From contig JAIBBC010000003.1 of NCBI GenBank assembly GCA_019694875.1, positions 612,469 to 676,468 on the forward strand: 64,000 nucleotides of DNA, in the 5' to 3' direction. Positions 25,606 through 34,576 of this stretch are shown piece by piece (position 1 is the first letter of the stretch; the number at the start of each line of letters is the position of its first letter). This DNA comes from Cyclobacteriaceae bacterium. Its GTDB lineage: Bacteria; Bacteroidota; Bacteroidia; Cytophagales; Cyclobacteriaceae. Made by a program: the position numbers and the translations under genes. The notes under the pieces are model-generated. The model was given only the letters and a program-made list of their open reading frames with translations, was not told where the DNA came from and did no database searches.

Positions 25606-27075
25606 TTAAAATCGCAATTTGCTTCGTACAAACGCGATCACCTGTAAAAACTCTCCTTTAAACAGTGTAAAGATAAAAACCCCCGCCAAACCTCCCGCTG
25701 CGAGCGTGGCGTATTGATAATGGAATGGAAACAAGTGAACAAGTGCGAGTGCCAGCACGGCAGCCACACCCAGCGCAACTGATAACCATTGGTATTTTCC
25801 AAGATCAAAAATTTCCTGTTCATAATAGCCGCGCTTCTTAACAACCCAATACGTACTGTACGCGAACAACAGGTTTTTCCCGAGCACTGCGAGCGCAACA
25901 CCATAAATGCCAATTATTGGAATCAATGCAACATTCAGCGCTATCGCGCTCACAAGTGTGACAATGCTTAGCCAGGGAAGAAGTTTTGATTCGTAGTGAT
26001 AGAATAGCAAAATTCCATACATGTTCTGATAAATCATAGGAATAAACGCGAGCATAAGAATCGGCAGGTACTCGATGATGCTTCTGTACTCCTCCCCAAC
26101 GTAAAACATGATGAACAATCCTGAAAAAGTAAGCATGCTCCACAATACTACACACATGAAAAGGAGCATAACTTTAAAGTTGGAGTTAATTTCATGATAA
26201 TTCGCAGCCTTATTCTCCCCCTTTGATGTTTCCAGAAGTTTAATCACCCCCGGATTAACAGATGACTGAAATGAATTGAGCAGAATAAATGGAATGGTGC
26301 TGATCAAAAAAGCTATGTTATACTGACCCAACATGCTTAGATCAAAATACCGTTCAATGAAAAAACGATCGAGGTTATTAATCGTGATATTCAACAAACC
26401 GAAGGGAATCAGCGGCAACCCGTATGCCAGCAGCGGCTTAACCAACCGCACCTCAAATCTAAATCCGCTCCGAAAAAAGAAACCTATCAGAAAAACAGAA
26501 ACGACTAATACACCCCCTGCGGTTTTGCCCAGAATATTCCCCTGTGCTCCATATCGGTAAACAACAACTCCGATAATTGCCCCGATCATCATCATAAAAA
26601 ATGTTCCGAGCGAAACAAATGCGTATTTTTTTAGATTTTCTTCATTGCGGTAATATGTAAGTATAACTGAGTTGAGCAGCGCAGTCAATGCAAGTACGCA
26701 CACAAACTGTCCATACTGCTCGAACGTAAAGAGCTTATTCTTGAAGATGAGGCCAAATATCCAGTCGCCAAAGAAAAAAAAGAAAATAAAGATCACCGCA
26801 GCAACTCCCAGCGTGAAGAGAATTACCGTTGACAACAAAGACCTGACGATTTGAGGTTGTTTGAAATATCTGAAGTAATACCTGCTAAACGACCCTTTAA
26901 GGCCGAGATCAATTACAACGTTCAGATAATTTTGAAATAGCGAAGCCAGGGCAATCAACCCATATTCAACCGGGTTAAGAAAACGCGTAAATAAAGGAGC
27001 CAGCAAAAAGTTGGACGCCAGCGGCAGAAAGCCAAGAACCAGATAGAACGAAGTCTTTTTTAATGTGGATCTCAA
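25606..27075 (-). CDS. Oligosaccharide flippase (Wzx-like, MOP superfamily)
   Basis: A 489-residue protein with 12-14 hydrophobic helices. It starts FYLVLGFLPLASNFLLAPLFTRFLNPVEYG, where the F-L-x-P-x-E-Y-G end of the first helix pair is characteristic of polysaccharide flippases. Later LPLIPFGLLNITINNLDRFFIERYF gives the second repeat of the fold. It should move the undecaprenyl-linked repeat unit to the periplasmic face. It is the only flippase in the window and pairs logically with the Wzy-, Wzc- and Wza-like genes. It begins 13 bases after the PIG-L gene. Confidence 0.88.
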   Translation of the reverse strand: MRSTLKKTSFYLVLGFLPLASNFLLAPLFTRFLNPVEYGLIALASLFQNYLNVVIDLGLKGSFSRYYFRYFKQPQIVRSLLSTVILFTLGVAAVIFIFFFFFGDWIFGLIFKNKLFTFEQYGQFVCVLALTALLNSVILTYYRNEENLKKYAFVSLGTFFMMMIGAIIGVVVYRYGAQGNILGKTAGGVLVVSVFLIGFFFRSGFRFEVRLVKPLLAYGLPLIPFGLLNITINNLDRFFIERYFDLSMLGQYNIAFLISTIPFILLNSFQSSVNPGVIKLLETSKGENKAANYHEINSNFKVMLLFMCVVLWSMLTFSGLFIMFYVGEEYRSIIEYLPILMLAFIPMIYQNMYGILLFYHYESKLLPWLSIVTLVSAIALNVALIPIIGIYGVALAVLGKNLLFAYSTYWVVKKRGYYEQEIFDLGKYQWLSVALGVAAVLALALVHLFPFHYQYATLAAGGLAGVFIFTLFKGEFLQVIAFVRSKLRF

Positions 27076-27088
27076 AATCCTAGCAGGC

Positions 27089-27799
27089 TTATTGAATACT
27101 TCTTATCAGGCAAAAAGCTTCAGCAAATTCGCATCCCACAACAACACCCCATCGCTGCGCTTGTATTTTCAATGCTTCAGGGGAGCGTGGATGAGGATAA
27201 TTCCTCCGTTCGAATTCATAGTGCTCCATTCCTGCAATTTTTGCCTGAACATTCGCCATTGATACACTCACGAACAAATTTGGAATGAAATGATGCGGGT
27301 CAGAAGAAGCTCGCCATTCGGTTCCGGAAGGCGTTTCGAACGTGATGATTGTCTTAACCGTTTCATGCTGCATAGGCCGGGTGGCGGTAATCACTGCTTC
27401 GAATGTACGTTGATGGTCTATATTTACATCGCCACCATGATGCGTAAAGATTACGTCCGGCTTAAACTGCCCCTTCTCTTTTTCAATGACCTTAATGATA
27501 TCAAGTAAGGGCACTGAGTCGAACCGATTATCCGGAAAATCATGAGAATTTACACTACCATATCCGATAGCCTTTTGTGCTTTTTGAATGTTAGCACGAT
27601 GAATATTCAGTTGTTGTTCCCACATTTTCACATCACGCTTGTCGGACCGGGATGTTATGCCTTCACCAAGAATTACAACATGTGTACTGACATTCATTTC
27701 AAAAATCAGGCGATTCATGGTTGCCCCGAGCCCAAGCAGCTCATCGTCAGGATGGGCTACTACAACCATAATTTTCTTATTTCTTAACGATTCTAACAC
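27089..27799 (-). CDS. PIG-L family N-deacetylase
   Basis: Zinc-dependent deacetylase of 236 residues. The metal motif AHPDDE (15-20) and a second site HHGGDVNIDHQ (about 116-126) are intact. Relatives remove N-acetyl groups from GlcNAc-like residues. Here it is encoded directly after a sugar formyltransferase, whose 3' end it overlaps by 23 bases. A plausible sequence of events is removal of an acetyl group from a nonulosonic-acid precursor, then N-formylation at the freed amine. That order is inferred from neighbourhood only. Confidence 0.85.
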   Translation of the reverse strand: MLESLRNKKIMVVVAHPDDELLGLGATMNRLIFEMNVSTHVVILGEGITSRSDKRDVKMWEQQLNIHRANIQKAQKAIGYGSVNSHDFPDNRFDSVPLLDIIKVIEKEKGQFKPDVIFTHHGGDVNIDHQRTFEAVITATRPMQHETVKTIITFETPSGTEWRASSDPHHFIPNLFVSVSMANVQAKIAGMEHYEFERRNYPHPRSPEALKIQAQRWGVVVGCEFAEAFCLIRSIQ

Positions 27800-28454
27800 G
27801 TGCTTCGAGGGTTTGATCTGCGTTTAATTTTGCTTCTGTGAATTCATAACGAATTGAATCAGACTCCAGGTATGCCGGGGGGTAGCCCTCACAATCCAAC
27901 ATCCGAATGTAATCATAGATTTTCAGGAGTTCACTCAGACCGGCAAGATTACCGTCTTCTTGTTTTCTACGCTTGAATTTGACCTCCGTTCCTTTCTGGG
28001 GCAACGGCTGAGGATTGTCTGAAATGATTTGACGGATCATAGACATAATTACACCGGCTGCCCGCTCGAAAATCTCTCGGGCCGTTCCCTCAAGTGACAA
28101 ATCCCGCTTCAGATAAACAGGACCGGTATCAATACCTTTCTCCACCCGAATTGCTGAAATCTTCGTCTGCTGAAACCCGCGCACGATCAGATTTTGCAAT
28201 GGGCTGCCTCCTCGTCCAAATGGAACATCAGTCATATGAAAAACGATGCACTCGAAACGTTCGTAAATTTCTTTCGGGATCAGGTAAGACCAATGTGGGA
28301 TAAATACAGTATGGGGATTTAATTGAATTAACCTGTCGGCCGTTAAGTCGTTTGGGTTTGAAATACGAATCCATCGCTGTTCAGGAAATTGTTGCAGGCT
28401 TTCGAACATCGAATCATGCCAGTTTTTTTCCGTAAGCAGCACATACGTTTTCAT
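27777..28454 (-). CDS. Formyltransferase-family protein (sugar N-formyltransferase-like)
   Basis: A 225-residue protein with the formyltransferase core: VFIPHWSYLIPKEIY, the active-site loop VFHMTDVPFGRGGSPLQNLI with H73, and the conserved Asp D109 in GIDTGPVYLKRDL. The Asn normally two residues before the catalytic His is replaced by Val (V71), as I recall also for relatives in nonulosonic-acid loci, so the mechanism may vary. The protein lacks the tRNA-binding C-terminal domain of methionyl-tRNA formyltransferase. It is encoded just after PseI, with an ATGA overlap, and before PIG-L. N-formylation of pseudaminic acid or its precursor is the best guess. Confidence 0.75.
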   Translation of the reverse strand: MKTYVLLTEKNWHDSMFESLQQFPEQRWIRISNPNDLTADRLIQLNPHTVFIPHWSYLIPKEIYERFECIVFHMTDVPFGRGGSPLQNLIVRGFQQTKISAIRVEKGIDTGPVYLKRDLSLEGTAREIFERAAGVIMSMIRQIISDNPQPLPQKGTEVKFKRRKQEDGNLAGLSELLKIYDYIRMLDCEGYPPAYLESDSIRYEFTEAKLNADQTLEARVRIVKK

Positions 28455-29494
28455 AGTGCATCCCAGTTTAACGGAGTACCTGCCGCGTAATCGCGGTTAG
28501 CAGTCTTCCCTAACACTTTTTCAAAAAATTTCGGAGGAAGTCCATCACCCGGCCGGATCACGCGTAAGTTGTCCTCTGTAAATTTTTCACCCGCCCGAAC
28601 AGGCTTTGTCACATACACAGAACGCTTGAATTTCAAGCTGTTTTGTTCAGCTGGCAAAACATCGAGGCTTACCTTACCGAGCGACTGGAATGCCCGCTCG
28701 GATTCGATCACCAGAAGTTTAAATTCACCGGGCTCCATCGAAAATGCGCTATCAACTCCACCATCGGCCCTTCGTAATGTAAAATGTTTCTCAATTACTC
28801 GTGCTCCCAAGGCAACGGAGGCAATTGCTGCACCTACCCCCATCGTGTGGTCCGACAAGCCGATGATACAGTCACTGAAAACTTCCTGAAATACAGGAAT
28901 GGTCATTAAATTTGTATTTTCAGGTGTGGACGGATAGGTGCTGGTGCATTTCAGCAAAATCAGTTGCTCACATCCATTGTCCCGTAAAACCGCAACGGAT
29001 TCGTACATATCGGCCAGAGTGCTTACACCGGTCGACATAATTACCGGTTTCTTTGTTCTGGCTATTTTCTTCAGCAATGGGTGATCGGTATTTTCGAATG
29101 ATGCAACCTTATACACAGGTACGTTCAACGACTCAAGAAAATCTACTGAAGTAGCATCGAACGGAGAGCTAAACGCGACCATGCCCAGTTCGTTTGCATA
29201 CTTGAAAATCTGTTGGTGCCACTCCCACGGAGTATAGGCAAGTTTGTATAAGTCATGAAGTTCCTTCCCGTCCCAAAGTGAATTTTTATCATCTATCCGA
29301 TAAGCACCTTTAATGGTCATTGTATCGGCTGTATAGGTTTGTAACTTAATCGCATGCGCTCCCGCATCGGCCGCAGCTTTTACGATTGCTAATGCCCGAT
29401 CGATCGATTGATTGTGGTTCCCTGACATCTCGGCAATTAAAAAAGGCTTGTGATTTTTGCCGATCACATGCTTACCGAGTCTAATATCTTTCAT
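28451..29494 (-). CDS. pseI: Pseudaminic acid synthase
   Basis: Condenses 6-deoxy-AltdiNAc with phosphoenolpyruvate to form pseudaminic acid. The N-terminal NeuB TIM barrel starts after PFLIAEMSGNHNQSIDRAL and includes AGAHAIKLQTYTADTMTI, AFSSPFDATSVDFLE, VYKVASFENTDHPLL, ILLKCTSTYPSTPEN and GLSDHTMG. The C-terminal SAF (antifreeze-like) domain is at about 285-347. The EMSGNHNQS and KCTSTYP forms are typical of PseI rather than NeuB or LegI. Length, 347 residues, is normal. It overlaps the PseG/PseH fusion gene by 14 bases. Confidence 0.92.
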   Translation of the reverse strand: MKDIRLGKHVIGKNHKPFLIAEMSGNHNQSIDRALAIVKAAADAGAHAIKLQTYTADTMTIKGAYRIDDKNSLWDGKELHDLYKLAYTPWEWHQQIFKYANELGMVAFSSPFDATSVDFLESLNVPVYKVASFENTDHPLLKKIARTKKPVIMSTGVSTLADMYESVAVLRDNGCEQLILLKCTSTYPSTPENTNLMTIPVFQEVFSDCIIGLSDHTMGVGAAIASVALGARVIEKHFTLRRADGGVDSAFSMEPGEFKLLVIESERAFQSLGKVSLDVLPAEQNSLKFKRSVYVTKPVRAGEKFTEDNLRVIRPGDGLPPKFFEKVLGKTANRDYAAGTPLNWDAL

Positions 29495-30932
29495 AGTTTA
29501 AAATATACTTTTCAGCGTCAAACTTATCATCGTGAACGAAGTTGAATCCAAGTTTTTGAAAAACCCGTTTCGAACTCATATTTTCACGTTTTACGTATGC
29601 AATGATCGGTCCGGTAAACCCTGAGTCGCTCCGAAACTTCTTGATCCCCTTTCGTACAATTTCAACACCCAGGCCCATTCCTCGATAGTGCTCATCCAGC
29701 GCATAGGTAATCGCGGCACTTTCTGAAATATCGAATCTGATTTGACCAACAGGAGTGTTTTCGAATTCAAATATATACAGATAAGCATTTGGATCAGCGT
29801 TTTTTTTATTGAACCATGTCCGGTGACTTTCAAGTGAAATCGGTTCTGAATTGAACGACAACCTTCGTGTGAGCGGGTCATTAGCCCAATGGAACAACAA
29901 GACAAGATCGCCCTCGTTTGCCTTTCGCACAGCGGACCGTTTCTGGTAAACCAGTGTATTGAACACCGCTAATAAGCGACTAGCTGAGTTGCCGTCAACT
30001 ACGGATGCCTGACGAACGTCTGTCGCCTCAATTTTCCGTTTGTCAGTTACCCGAAAGTCCCCGAATGAAAAAGCAAGGCCAGCATCCAGTAAAAAGCGTT
30101 TGATATCCGATTGATTGTCTGCCGTTTGGTGCACATATAACTCACCCCCAACGCACAAATATTCATATGCTACACCACTCGGGGCACAGATCGCCACCGC
30201 GCATTTAATCATGAGCGAGAGCATTTCAGACGTTGATAAATTTACATATCTAACAACATGCAGTTTAGTAGTAGCCATAAATTGCTGTAAAGCCTCATGG
30301 TGCCGATAGGCTTCCCCTACCACCACGTTTATCGGAAGATTGACCTGTTTTTCCGCAAGGCGTTTCAACACGAACAATGTATCATTATTCATATCTGCTC
30401 CGCCAATACTTATAAAGATTTCGGGGGTCCGGGCTTGACCTGATCGCATTCGCGCTGCTTCCAGAAACGGTGCCTTCACCAACAAATACGGAATTCCCAA
30501 GCAAAGACGGGTGTAAAGCTCTCTGTCATACAATTCAGGCTGGGCGTTTCCTGCATGATTAATAATAACATCTGCCACAAAATGATCGCGGTGTAGATCA
30601 TCAATACACACCAGCCCGGGACCGGCCGAACGAATGGTTCGTTGGTATTCACCATCAAACTCATATCCGTCAAGCACAACAATATCGAACGAAGAGATTA
30701 AGGGCACAAGGTTCACAGCTTCATCGCGGATACTGCATGCGTCATTCAGAACGTGTAAGTGTCCATTTAACTCCTCAACCATCTGCCGGGTACGGGCAGA
30801 TGGATTTCTGGTTAGCAACGAAACATCGAACGCATCAGCAAGCATTCCGGCAAGTGCAAGGGATCTATGGATGTGACCCAGTCCGATCTGGCTATTTCCA
30901 TCTGCCCGAAATGCTACGCTAGGTTTTGTCAT
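29481..30932 (-). CDS. PseG-PseH fusion: UDP-AltdiNAc hydrolase with GNAT acetyltransferase
   Basis: Two consecutive steps of pseudaminic-acid synthesis in one chain. Residues 1 to about 325 form the GT-B-like PseG hydrolase, with VAFRADGNSQIGLGHIHRS carrying catalytic H20 and FISIGGADMNNDT. Residues 334-483 form a GNAT domain, with ANEGDLVLLFHWANDP and the acetyl-CoA loop YRGMGLGVEI (about 416-425), which matches PseH, the 4-N-acetyltransferase. PseH acts before PseG, so the fusion could channel substrate. The ATG at 30932 is chosen because MTKPSVAFRADGNS aligns with PseG; the frame is open 23 codons further. It overlaps the SpsF gene by 14 bases. Confidence 0.9.
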   Translation of the reverse strand: MTKPSVAFRADGNSQIGLGHIHRSLALAGMLADAFDVSLLTRNPSARTRQMVEELNGHLHVLNDACSIRDEAVNLVPLISSFDIVVLDGYEFDGEYQRTIRSAGPGLVCIDDLHRDHFVADVIINHAGNAQPELYDRELYTRLCLGIPYLLVKAPFLEAARMRSGQARTPEIFISIGGADMNNDTLFVLKRLAEKQVNLPINVVVGEAYRHHEALQQFMATTKLHVVRYVNLSTSEMLSLMIKCAVAICAPSGVAYEYLCVGGELYVHQTADNQSDIKRFLLDAGLAFSFGDFRVTDKRKIEATDVRQASVVDGNSASRLLAVFNTLVYQKRSAVRKANEGDLVLLFHWANDPLTRRLSFNSEPISLESHRTWFNKKNADPNAYLYIFEFENTPVGQIRFDISESAAITYALDEHYRGMGLGVEIVRKGIKKFRSDSGFTGPIIAYVKRENMSSKRVFQKLGFNFVHDDKFDAEKYILNYERY

Positions 30933-31764
30933 CTCCAAGTTTCTGCGCTGCGCGATAAAATTCAAGTTTCTGTAAGATAGCTTTAGCTTGCGCCAACTCA
31001 ACCTCGTAGCTGATATTAGGGTTCTTTTGAATATTTGCGTTGTTAACTTCTAACATCCAGGGGCTGATGTCTTTTATCTTTCCGATAAATTCCAATCCCG
31101 GGAACTCACCGGGTTGAAGTTGAGCAAAAATTAGTGAAAGCGCAGCAAAATCGGACGGATAGTCTACTGTTAGCCTAAGACTACTCCACTGCTCGTCCTT
31201 AAAGAAAAAAACTTCTTCTTTTTTGAACTTGGAGCTATTACGAATAAACAGCGTAACATGTTCTTGATCGGCCGAGGTTAATGTCTCTTTTTCCAATGAT
31301 AGCAATGCTGGTGCAGAAACAACTTCAAAATTCATCCCCATAGGAAGACCTGTAGTATGCGTGTAGTCGTTCTTATTGCGTATGTGGCGTTCTATCACTT
31401 CGTCCAAAATGCGGGTATCTACGATCGGGTTATCGGCCGTAAGACGAATAACAACATCCAACTTCTGAACACGCGATACAGATGTGTATCGGCTCAACAC
31501 ATCATTCTCGCTGCCGCGGAATAAGTTAACCCCAAGTTTCACACTAAGCGATTCCAGGATATCGTTTTCGGCTCCCGTGCTCGTAGCAATCGTTACTGCT
31601 GACACAAATGTAGATCGTTGGGCAGAGGCGACAATCCACGACAGAAGTGGCTTGCCGAAAGGATGTGGTAAAGGCATAACGATTTTTCCCGGAAGCCTTT
31701 CGGATTTCATCCGCGCCTGGATAATCGCACCAACTACCGGTTTACCTGATTGTCCAACCGCCAT
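30919..31764 (-). CDS. SpsF-type cytidylyltransferase-like protein
   Basis: Nucleotidyltransferase-fold protein of about 281 residues with the SpsF signature IIQARMKSERLPGKIVMPL and the metal-site motif RLTADNPIVD, then HTTGLPMGMNFEVVS. SpsF proteins accompany NeuB-type synthases and are presumed to make CMP-sugars. Here it sits where PseF, the CMP-pseudaminic acid synthetase, would be expected, yet it lacks the PseF/NeuA opening PARGGSK. It may therefore supply CMP-Pse in a non-orthologous way, or PseF activity may come from the fusion at 39953-41578. A start three codons earlier (31773) is also possible. Confidence 0.78.
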   Translation of the reverse strand: MAVGQSGKPVVGAIIQARMKSERLPGKIVMPLPHPFGKPLLSWIVASAQRSTFVSAVTIATSTGAENDILESLSVKLGVNLFRGSENDVLSRYTSVSRVQKLDVVIRLTADNPIVDTRILDEVIERHIRNKNDYTHTTGLPMGMNFEVVSAPALLSLEKETLTSADQEHVTLFIRNSSKFKKEEVFFFKDEQWSSLRLTVDYPSDFAALSLIFAQLQPGEFPGLEFIGKIKDISPWMLEVNNANIQKNPNISYEVELAQAKAILQKLEFYRAAQKLGDDKT

Positions 31765-32518
31765 CAACAGCAATATTTTGTCCTGTAATAAAATTGGCTG
31801 CCTCCGAACTCAGGAAGACAAAAAGGCCTGACAACTCTTCCGGTGATCCAATTCGGCCCAACACAGTTCGTTCGCGTAGCCTTGCTATAAAATCCTGATC
31901 GGCCTGCACAGCCTGTGACGGGAAAGGCCCGGGTGAAACGCAATTTACCGTAATCCCATCCTTGCCAAGATAGCTGGCGTAGTAGCGCGTAACTTGAATT
32001 ACGCCTGCTTTGGCTGCACCATAATGCGGAGGGTTCAGAAAATTCGGGGAGTTATCATATGCCCTGAAATCCGGAGCAACCATACCATACATCGAAGCTA
32101 CATTAATGATCTTTCCGCTGCGCTGATTTTTCATAATTGGGATGATCGCCCGAATGCAACGGAATACGCTGCCCAACGCACCATCCATGCCTACCGACCA
32201 TTCATCATCCGTCATTTGCTCTGGAGATTGGCCCGCAGAATAAAACGCATTATTAATCAACACGTCAATCCGATTATACTCTTTTACAGTCTCCGCAAAA
32301 ACTTCTTCAATGTCGGATGAAGATGACACATCACCTTTTCGAAATAAAATGTTGCCCGAAACGCGACCAAACGTTTCAGAAAATTTGCTCTGATCGCGTC
32401 CGATAACTAATACGGTCGCTCCGTGAGCCTCGAGGTCACGAACAATTGCTTTGCCCAGGTGACCGTATCCTCCGGTTACCAGGATAATTTTACCGGACAC
32501 GTTTATTGGATTACTCAT
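31742..32518 (-). CDS. Short-chain dehydrogenase/reductase in the pseudaminic-acid operon
   Basis: Classical SDR of 258 residues. The NAD(P) motif GGYGHLGKA follows ILVT, NNAFYS matches the NNAG motif, and the active-site Ser (VASMYG) and YGAAKAG (Y-x3-K) are intact. The end, FITGQNIAVDGGWTIR, is typical. The ATG at 32518 forms an ATGA overlap with the aldo/keto reductase stop, which decides the start over one six codons upstream. It is not one of the six canonical Pse enzymes. It could reduce or epimerise a keto sugar for a Pse variant; the substrate is unknown. Confidence 0.83.
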   Translation of the reverse strand: MSNPINVSGKIILVTGGYGHLGKAIVRDLEAHGATVLVIGRDQSKFSETFGRVSGNILFRKGDVSSSSDIEEVFAETVKEYNRIDVLINNAFYSAGQSPEQMTDDEWSVGMDGALGSVFRCIRAIIPIMKNQRSGKIINVASMYGMVAPDFRAYDNSPNFLNPPHYGAAKAGVIQVTRYYASYLGKDGITVNCVSPGPFPSQAVQADQDFIARLRERTVLGRIGSPEELSGLFVFLSSEAANFITGQNIAVDGGWTIR

Positions 32519-33393
32519 GGTTCTGTTACCGGCCAATTATATGGTAGTAAAACTTTCTCATCAATATTAATCGCGTGATGAAAACCGGCCAAACGGGGTT
32601 TTGCTCTTAAAGCCCGGACATTTTGAAGTAATTGGTCGGTGGTATTCACGCCCGCTATGACACGATCAATCATGCGATTATCCGTACAAAAGTACAACAG
32701 CGCACCCGACAACAAACTATTTTCGGGATATTGTGAACGGATACTTCTTAAATGGGGTTTAAGGGGATCGAAAAAAGCCGGCAAGGTATCGGGATCGACA
32801 AAAAATAGCCCTTGCAAAAAAGCGGAACGAACATGTATCTCGGTGTTGTATTTCTTTAATTCCGGAAACAGCGCCTCAAACCTGCGATCCAGTACGTTGT
32901 AGGGCACCTGTACCAGATCCGGAATCATGCCAAGTGACAATAGCTTTTCGGCCTGCTGAAGCGTATACAATGAGTATCCGATTTTCCTGACATATCCGTT
33001 TTCTCGCAAACTAACCAGTTCGTCCCACTGACCCGGATTCGCAATCAACTCATCTGCCTGGTGTGCCATATATCCATATAGCGACCTAACCACGAGGCGT
33101 TCGCTCGACTTGCGAAAAAAAGATGTCACGGTCGAGTCCCCGATTGACGGAAATTTAGAGACAATGTTAAAAGAATGAGATTTCGGCAATATACCCCCCA
33201 CCACTTCTTCGCTTATTCCATACGCACTGGCGGTATCTATCAAGTTAATTTTTTCATTGGCGGCAATCCTGAGAATTTCCTGCACTTCTTTTCCAGGAGT
33301 TCTTCCGAATGTGTTACTGATGCCGTACTTGAGACCGAACTGAACGGTTCCAAGACCAAGTTTGGAAACAGGATCGTTAGCAGAGTCAGTCAT
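32515..33393 (-). CDS. Aldo/keto reductase in the pseudaminic-acid operon
   Basis: NADP-dependent AKR fold of 292 residues: LGLGTVQFGLKYGISNTFG at the start, INLIDTASAYGISEEVVG with the catalytic Asp and Tyr, FNIVSKFPS with the Lys, and VRSLYGYMAHQADEL with a His in the usual region. Similar genes recur in nonulosonic-acid loci of Bacteroidota, where the reaction is undefined. It overlaps pseC by 8 bases upstream and the SDR by 4 bases downstream, so it is cotranscribed with both. The two reductases may act together on a keto-sugar (inference). Confidence 0.83.
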   Translation of the reverse strand: MTDSANDPVSKLGLGTVQFGLKYGISNTFGRTPGKEVQEILRIAANEKINLIDTASAYGISEEVVGGILPKSHSFNIVSKFPSIGDSTVTSFFRKSSERLVVRSLYGYMAHQADELIANPGQWDELVSLRENGYVRKIGYSLYTLQQAEKLLSLGMIPDLVQVPYNVLDRRFEALFPELKKYNTEIHVRSAFLQGLFFVDPDTLPAFFDPLKPHLRSIRSQYPENSLLSGALLYFCTDNRMIDRVIAGVNTTDQLLQNVRALRAKPRLAGFHHAINIDEKVLLPYNWPVTEP

Positions 33394-34576
33394 TTAGAAA
33401 TTGCCGTATTACATCGATAACATAGCGCTGTTCACTATTCGTCAGAGAGGGATACATCGGCAGGCTAAGGCAGCATTGATAATACGCTTCTGCACAAGGG
33501 AAGTCGCCTTGCCTCCACCCCTTCCGTTGGTAATATGGCATAAGATGCGCTGGAATGTAATGCACCTGAGCAAAAATGCCCTTCTCCCGAAGATGATTGT
33601 AAAGTTCCAGTCGCCTGTCAGTTTCAATAATGTAAAGATGGTACGCGTGCCCTTCAACAATTCCCGATTGATGTCTGATACCTGGAATATCCCTAAACGT
33701 CTCAGCATACTGCGCAGCAATTTCCTGCCTTCGTTTTAAACCTGCATCAGCAGATTTTAATTGCGATATACCCAACGCTGCCTGAAAGTCAGTAAGCCTG
33801 TAGTTATAACCCAATTCCTGCATTTCCATATACCAGCCGGGGTATTGAGTCGAATCGCTTTCACCTGTAGCCAGACTGGCCGGATTTTCAAATGCACTTG
33901 TTTCGCGGGTTATTCCGTGTGTCCGCAGAACTTTTAGCCGCTCATACAAATTGCGATCGTTGGTTGTAATCATCCCGCCTTCACCGCACGCAATATGCTT
34001 TACAGGATGAAACGAGAAAATCGCAAGTTCTGCAAACTGCCCATTTCCACAACGTTGTTCCCCTCCATCAGTATCCTTAAAGAAACCTCCGGGAGCATGA
34101 CATGCATCTTCTAATATCCATAATCCATGCTGATCAGCAAGTTTCCGAAAAGCCTGCAGGTTAACTGCGCGGCCTGCAAAATCAACCGGAACAATTCCGG
34201 CATATGTTCCGCGCGGTGATGCTGCAAGTAATTTCTGAACGGAATGTATATCGATCAGATACGTTTGCGGATCAATGTCAGCGAACACGACCTCGCCACC
34301 ACAATAGCAAATACAGTTTGCTGATGCAGCAAATGTTATCGGAGTGGTTATTACTTTTTGACCCGGACTAACATTCAACGCCAGAGCACTTAGATGAAGC
34401 GCAGCTGTGCCATTTGCTACGGCTACCGCATATGTACAACCAATGTAACTGGCAAACGCCTGTTCAAATTCAGCAATGCGCGGTCCTTGAGTAAGGAAGT
34501 CAGATTGCAATGCTTCTGTTACTGCCTGAATATCGGACTGCGTAATATTTTGCTTGCCGTAGGGAATTGGTTTCAT
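33386..34576 (-). CDS. pseC: UDP-4-amino-4,6-dideoxy-N-acetyl-L-altrosamine transaminase
   Basis: PLP aminotransferase that converts the PseB product into UDP-4-amino-4,6-dideoxy-AltNAc. It starts IPYGKQNITQSDIQAVTEAL, has VANGTAALHLSALAL, the ILEDACHAPGG Asp and K193 in IFSFHPVKHIACGEGG. The FSFHPVKHI form is characteristic of PseC and differs from the PglE-like SFNGNK enzyme at 14333-15472. At 396 residues it is about family size. Its start overlaps the methyltransferase stop as ATGA. Confidence 0.92.
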   Translation of the reverse strand: MKPIPYGKQNITQSDIQAVTEALQSDFLTQGPRIAEFEQAFASYIGCTYAVAVANGTAALHLSALALNVSPGQKVITTPITFAASANCICYCGGEVVFADIDPQTYLIDIHSVQKLLAASPRGTYAGIVPVDFAGRAVNLQAFRKLADQHGLWILEDACHAPGGFFKDTDGGEQRCGNGQFAELAIFSFHPVKHIACGEGGMITTNDRNLYERLKVLRTHGITRETSAFENPASLATGESDSTQYPGWYMEMQELGYNYRLTDFQAALGISQLKSADAGLKRRQEIAAQYAETFRDIPGIRHQSGIVEGHAYHLYIIETDRRLELYNHLREKGIFAQVHYIPAHLMPYYQRKGWRQGDFPCAEAYYQCCLSLPMYPSLTNSEQRYVIDVIRQFLND

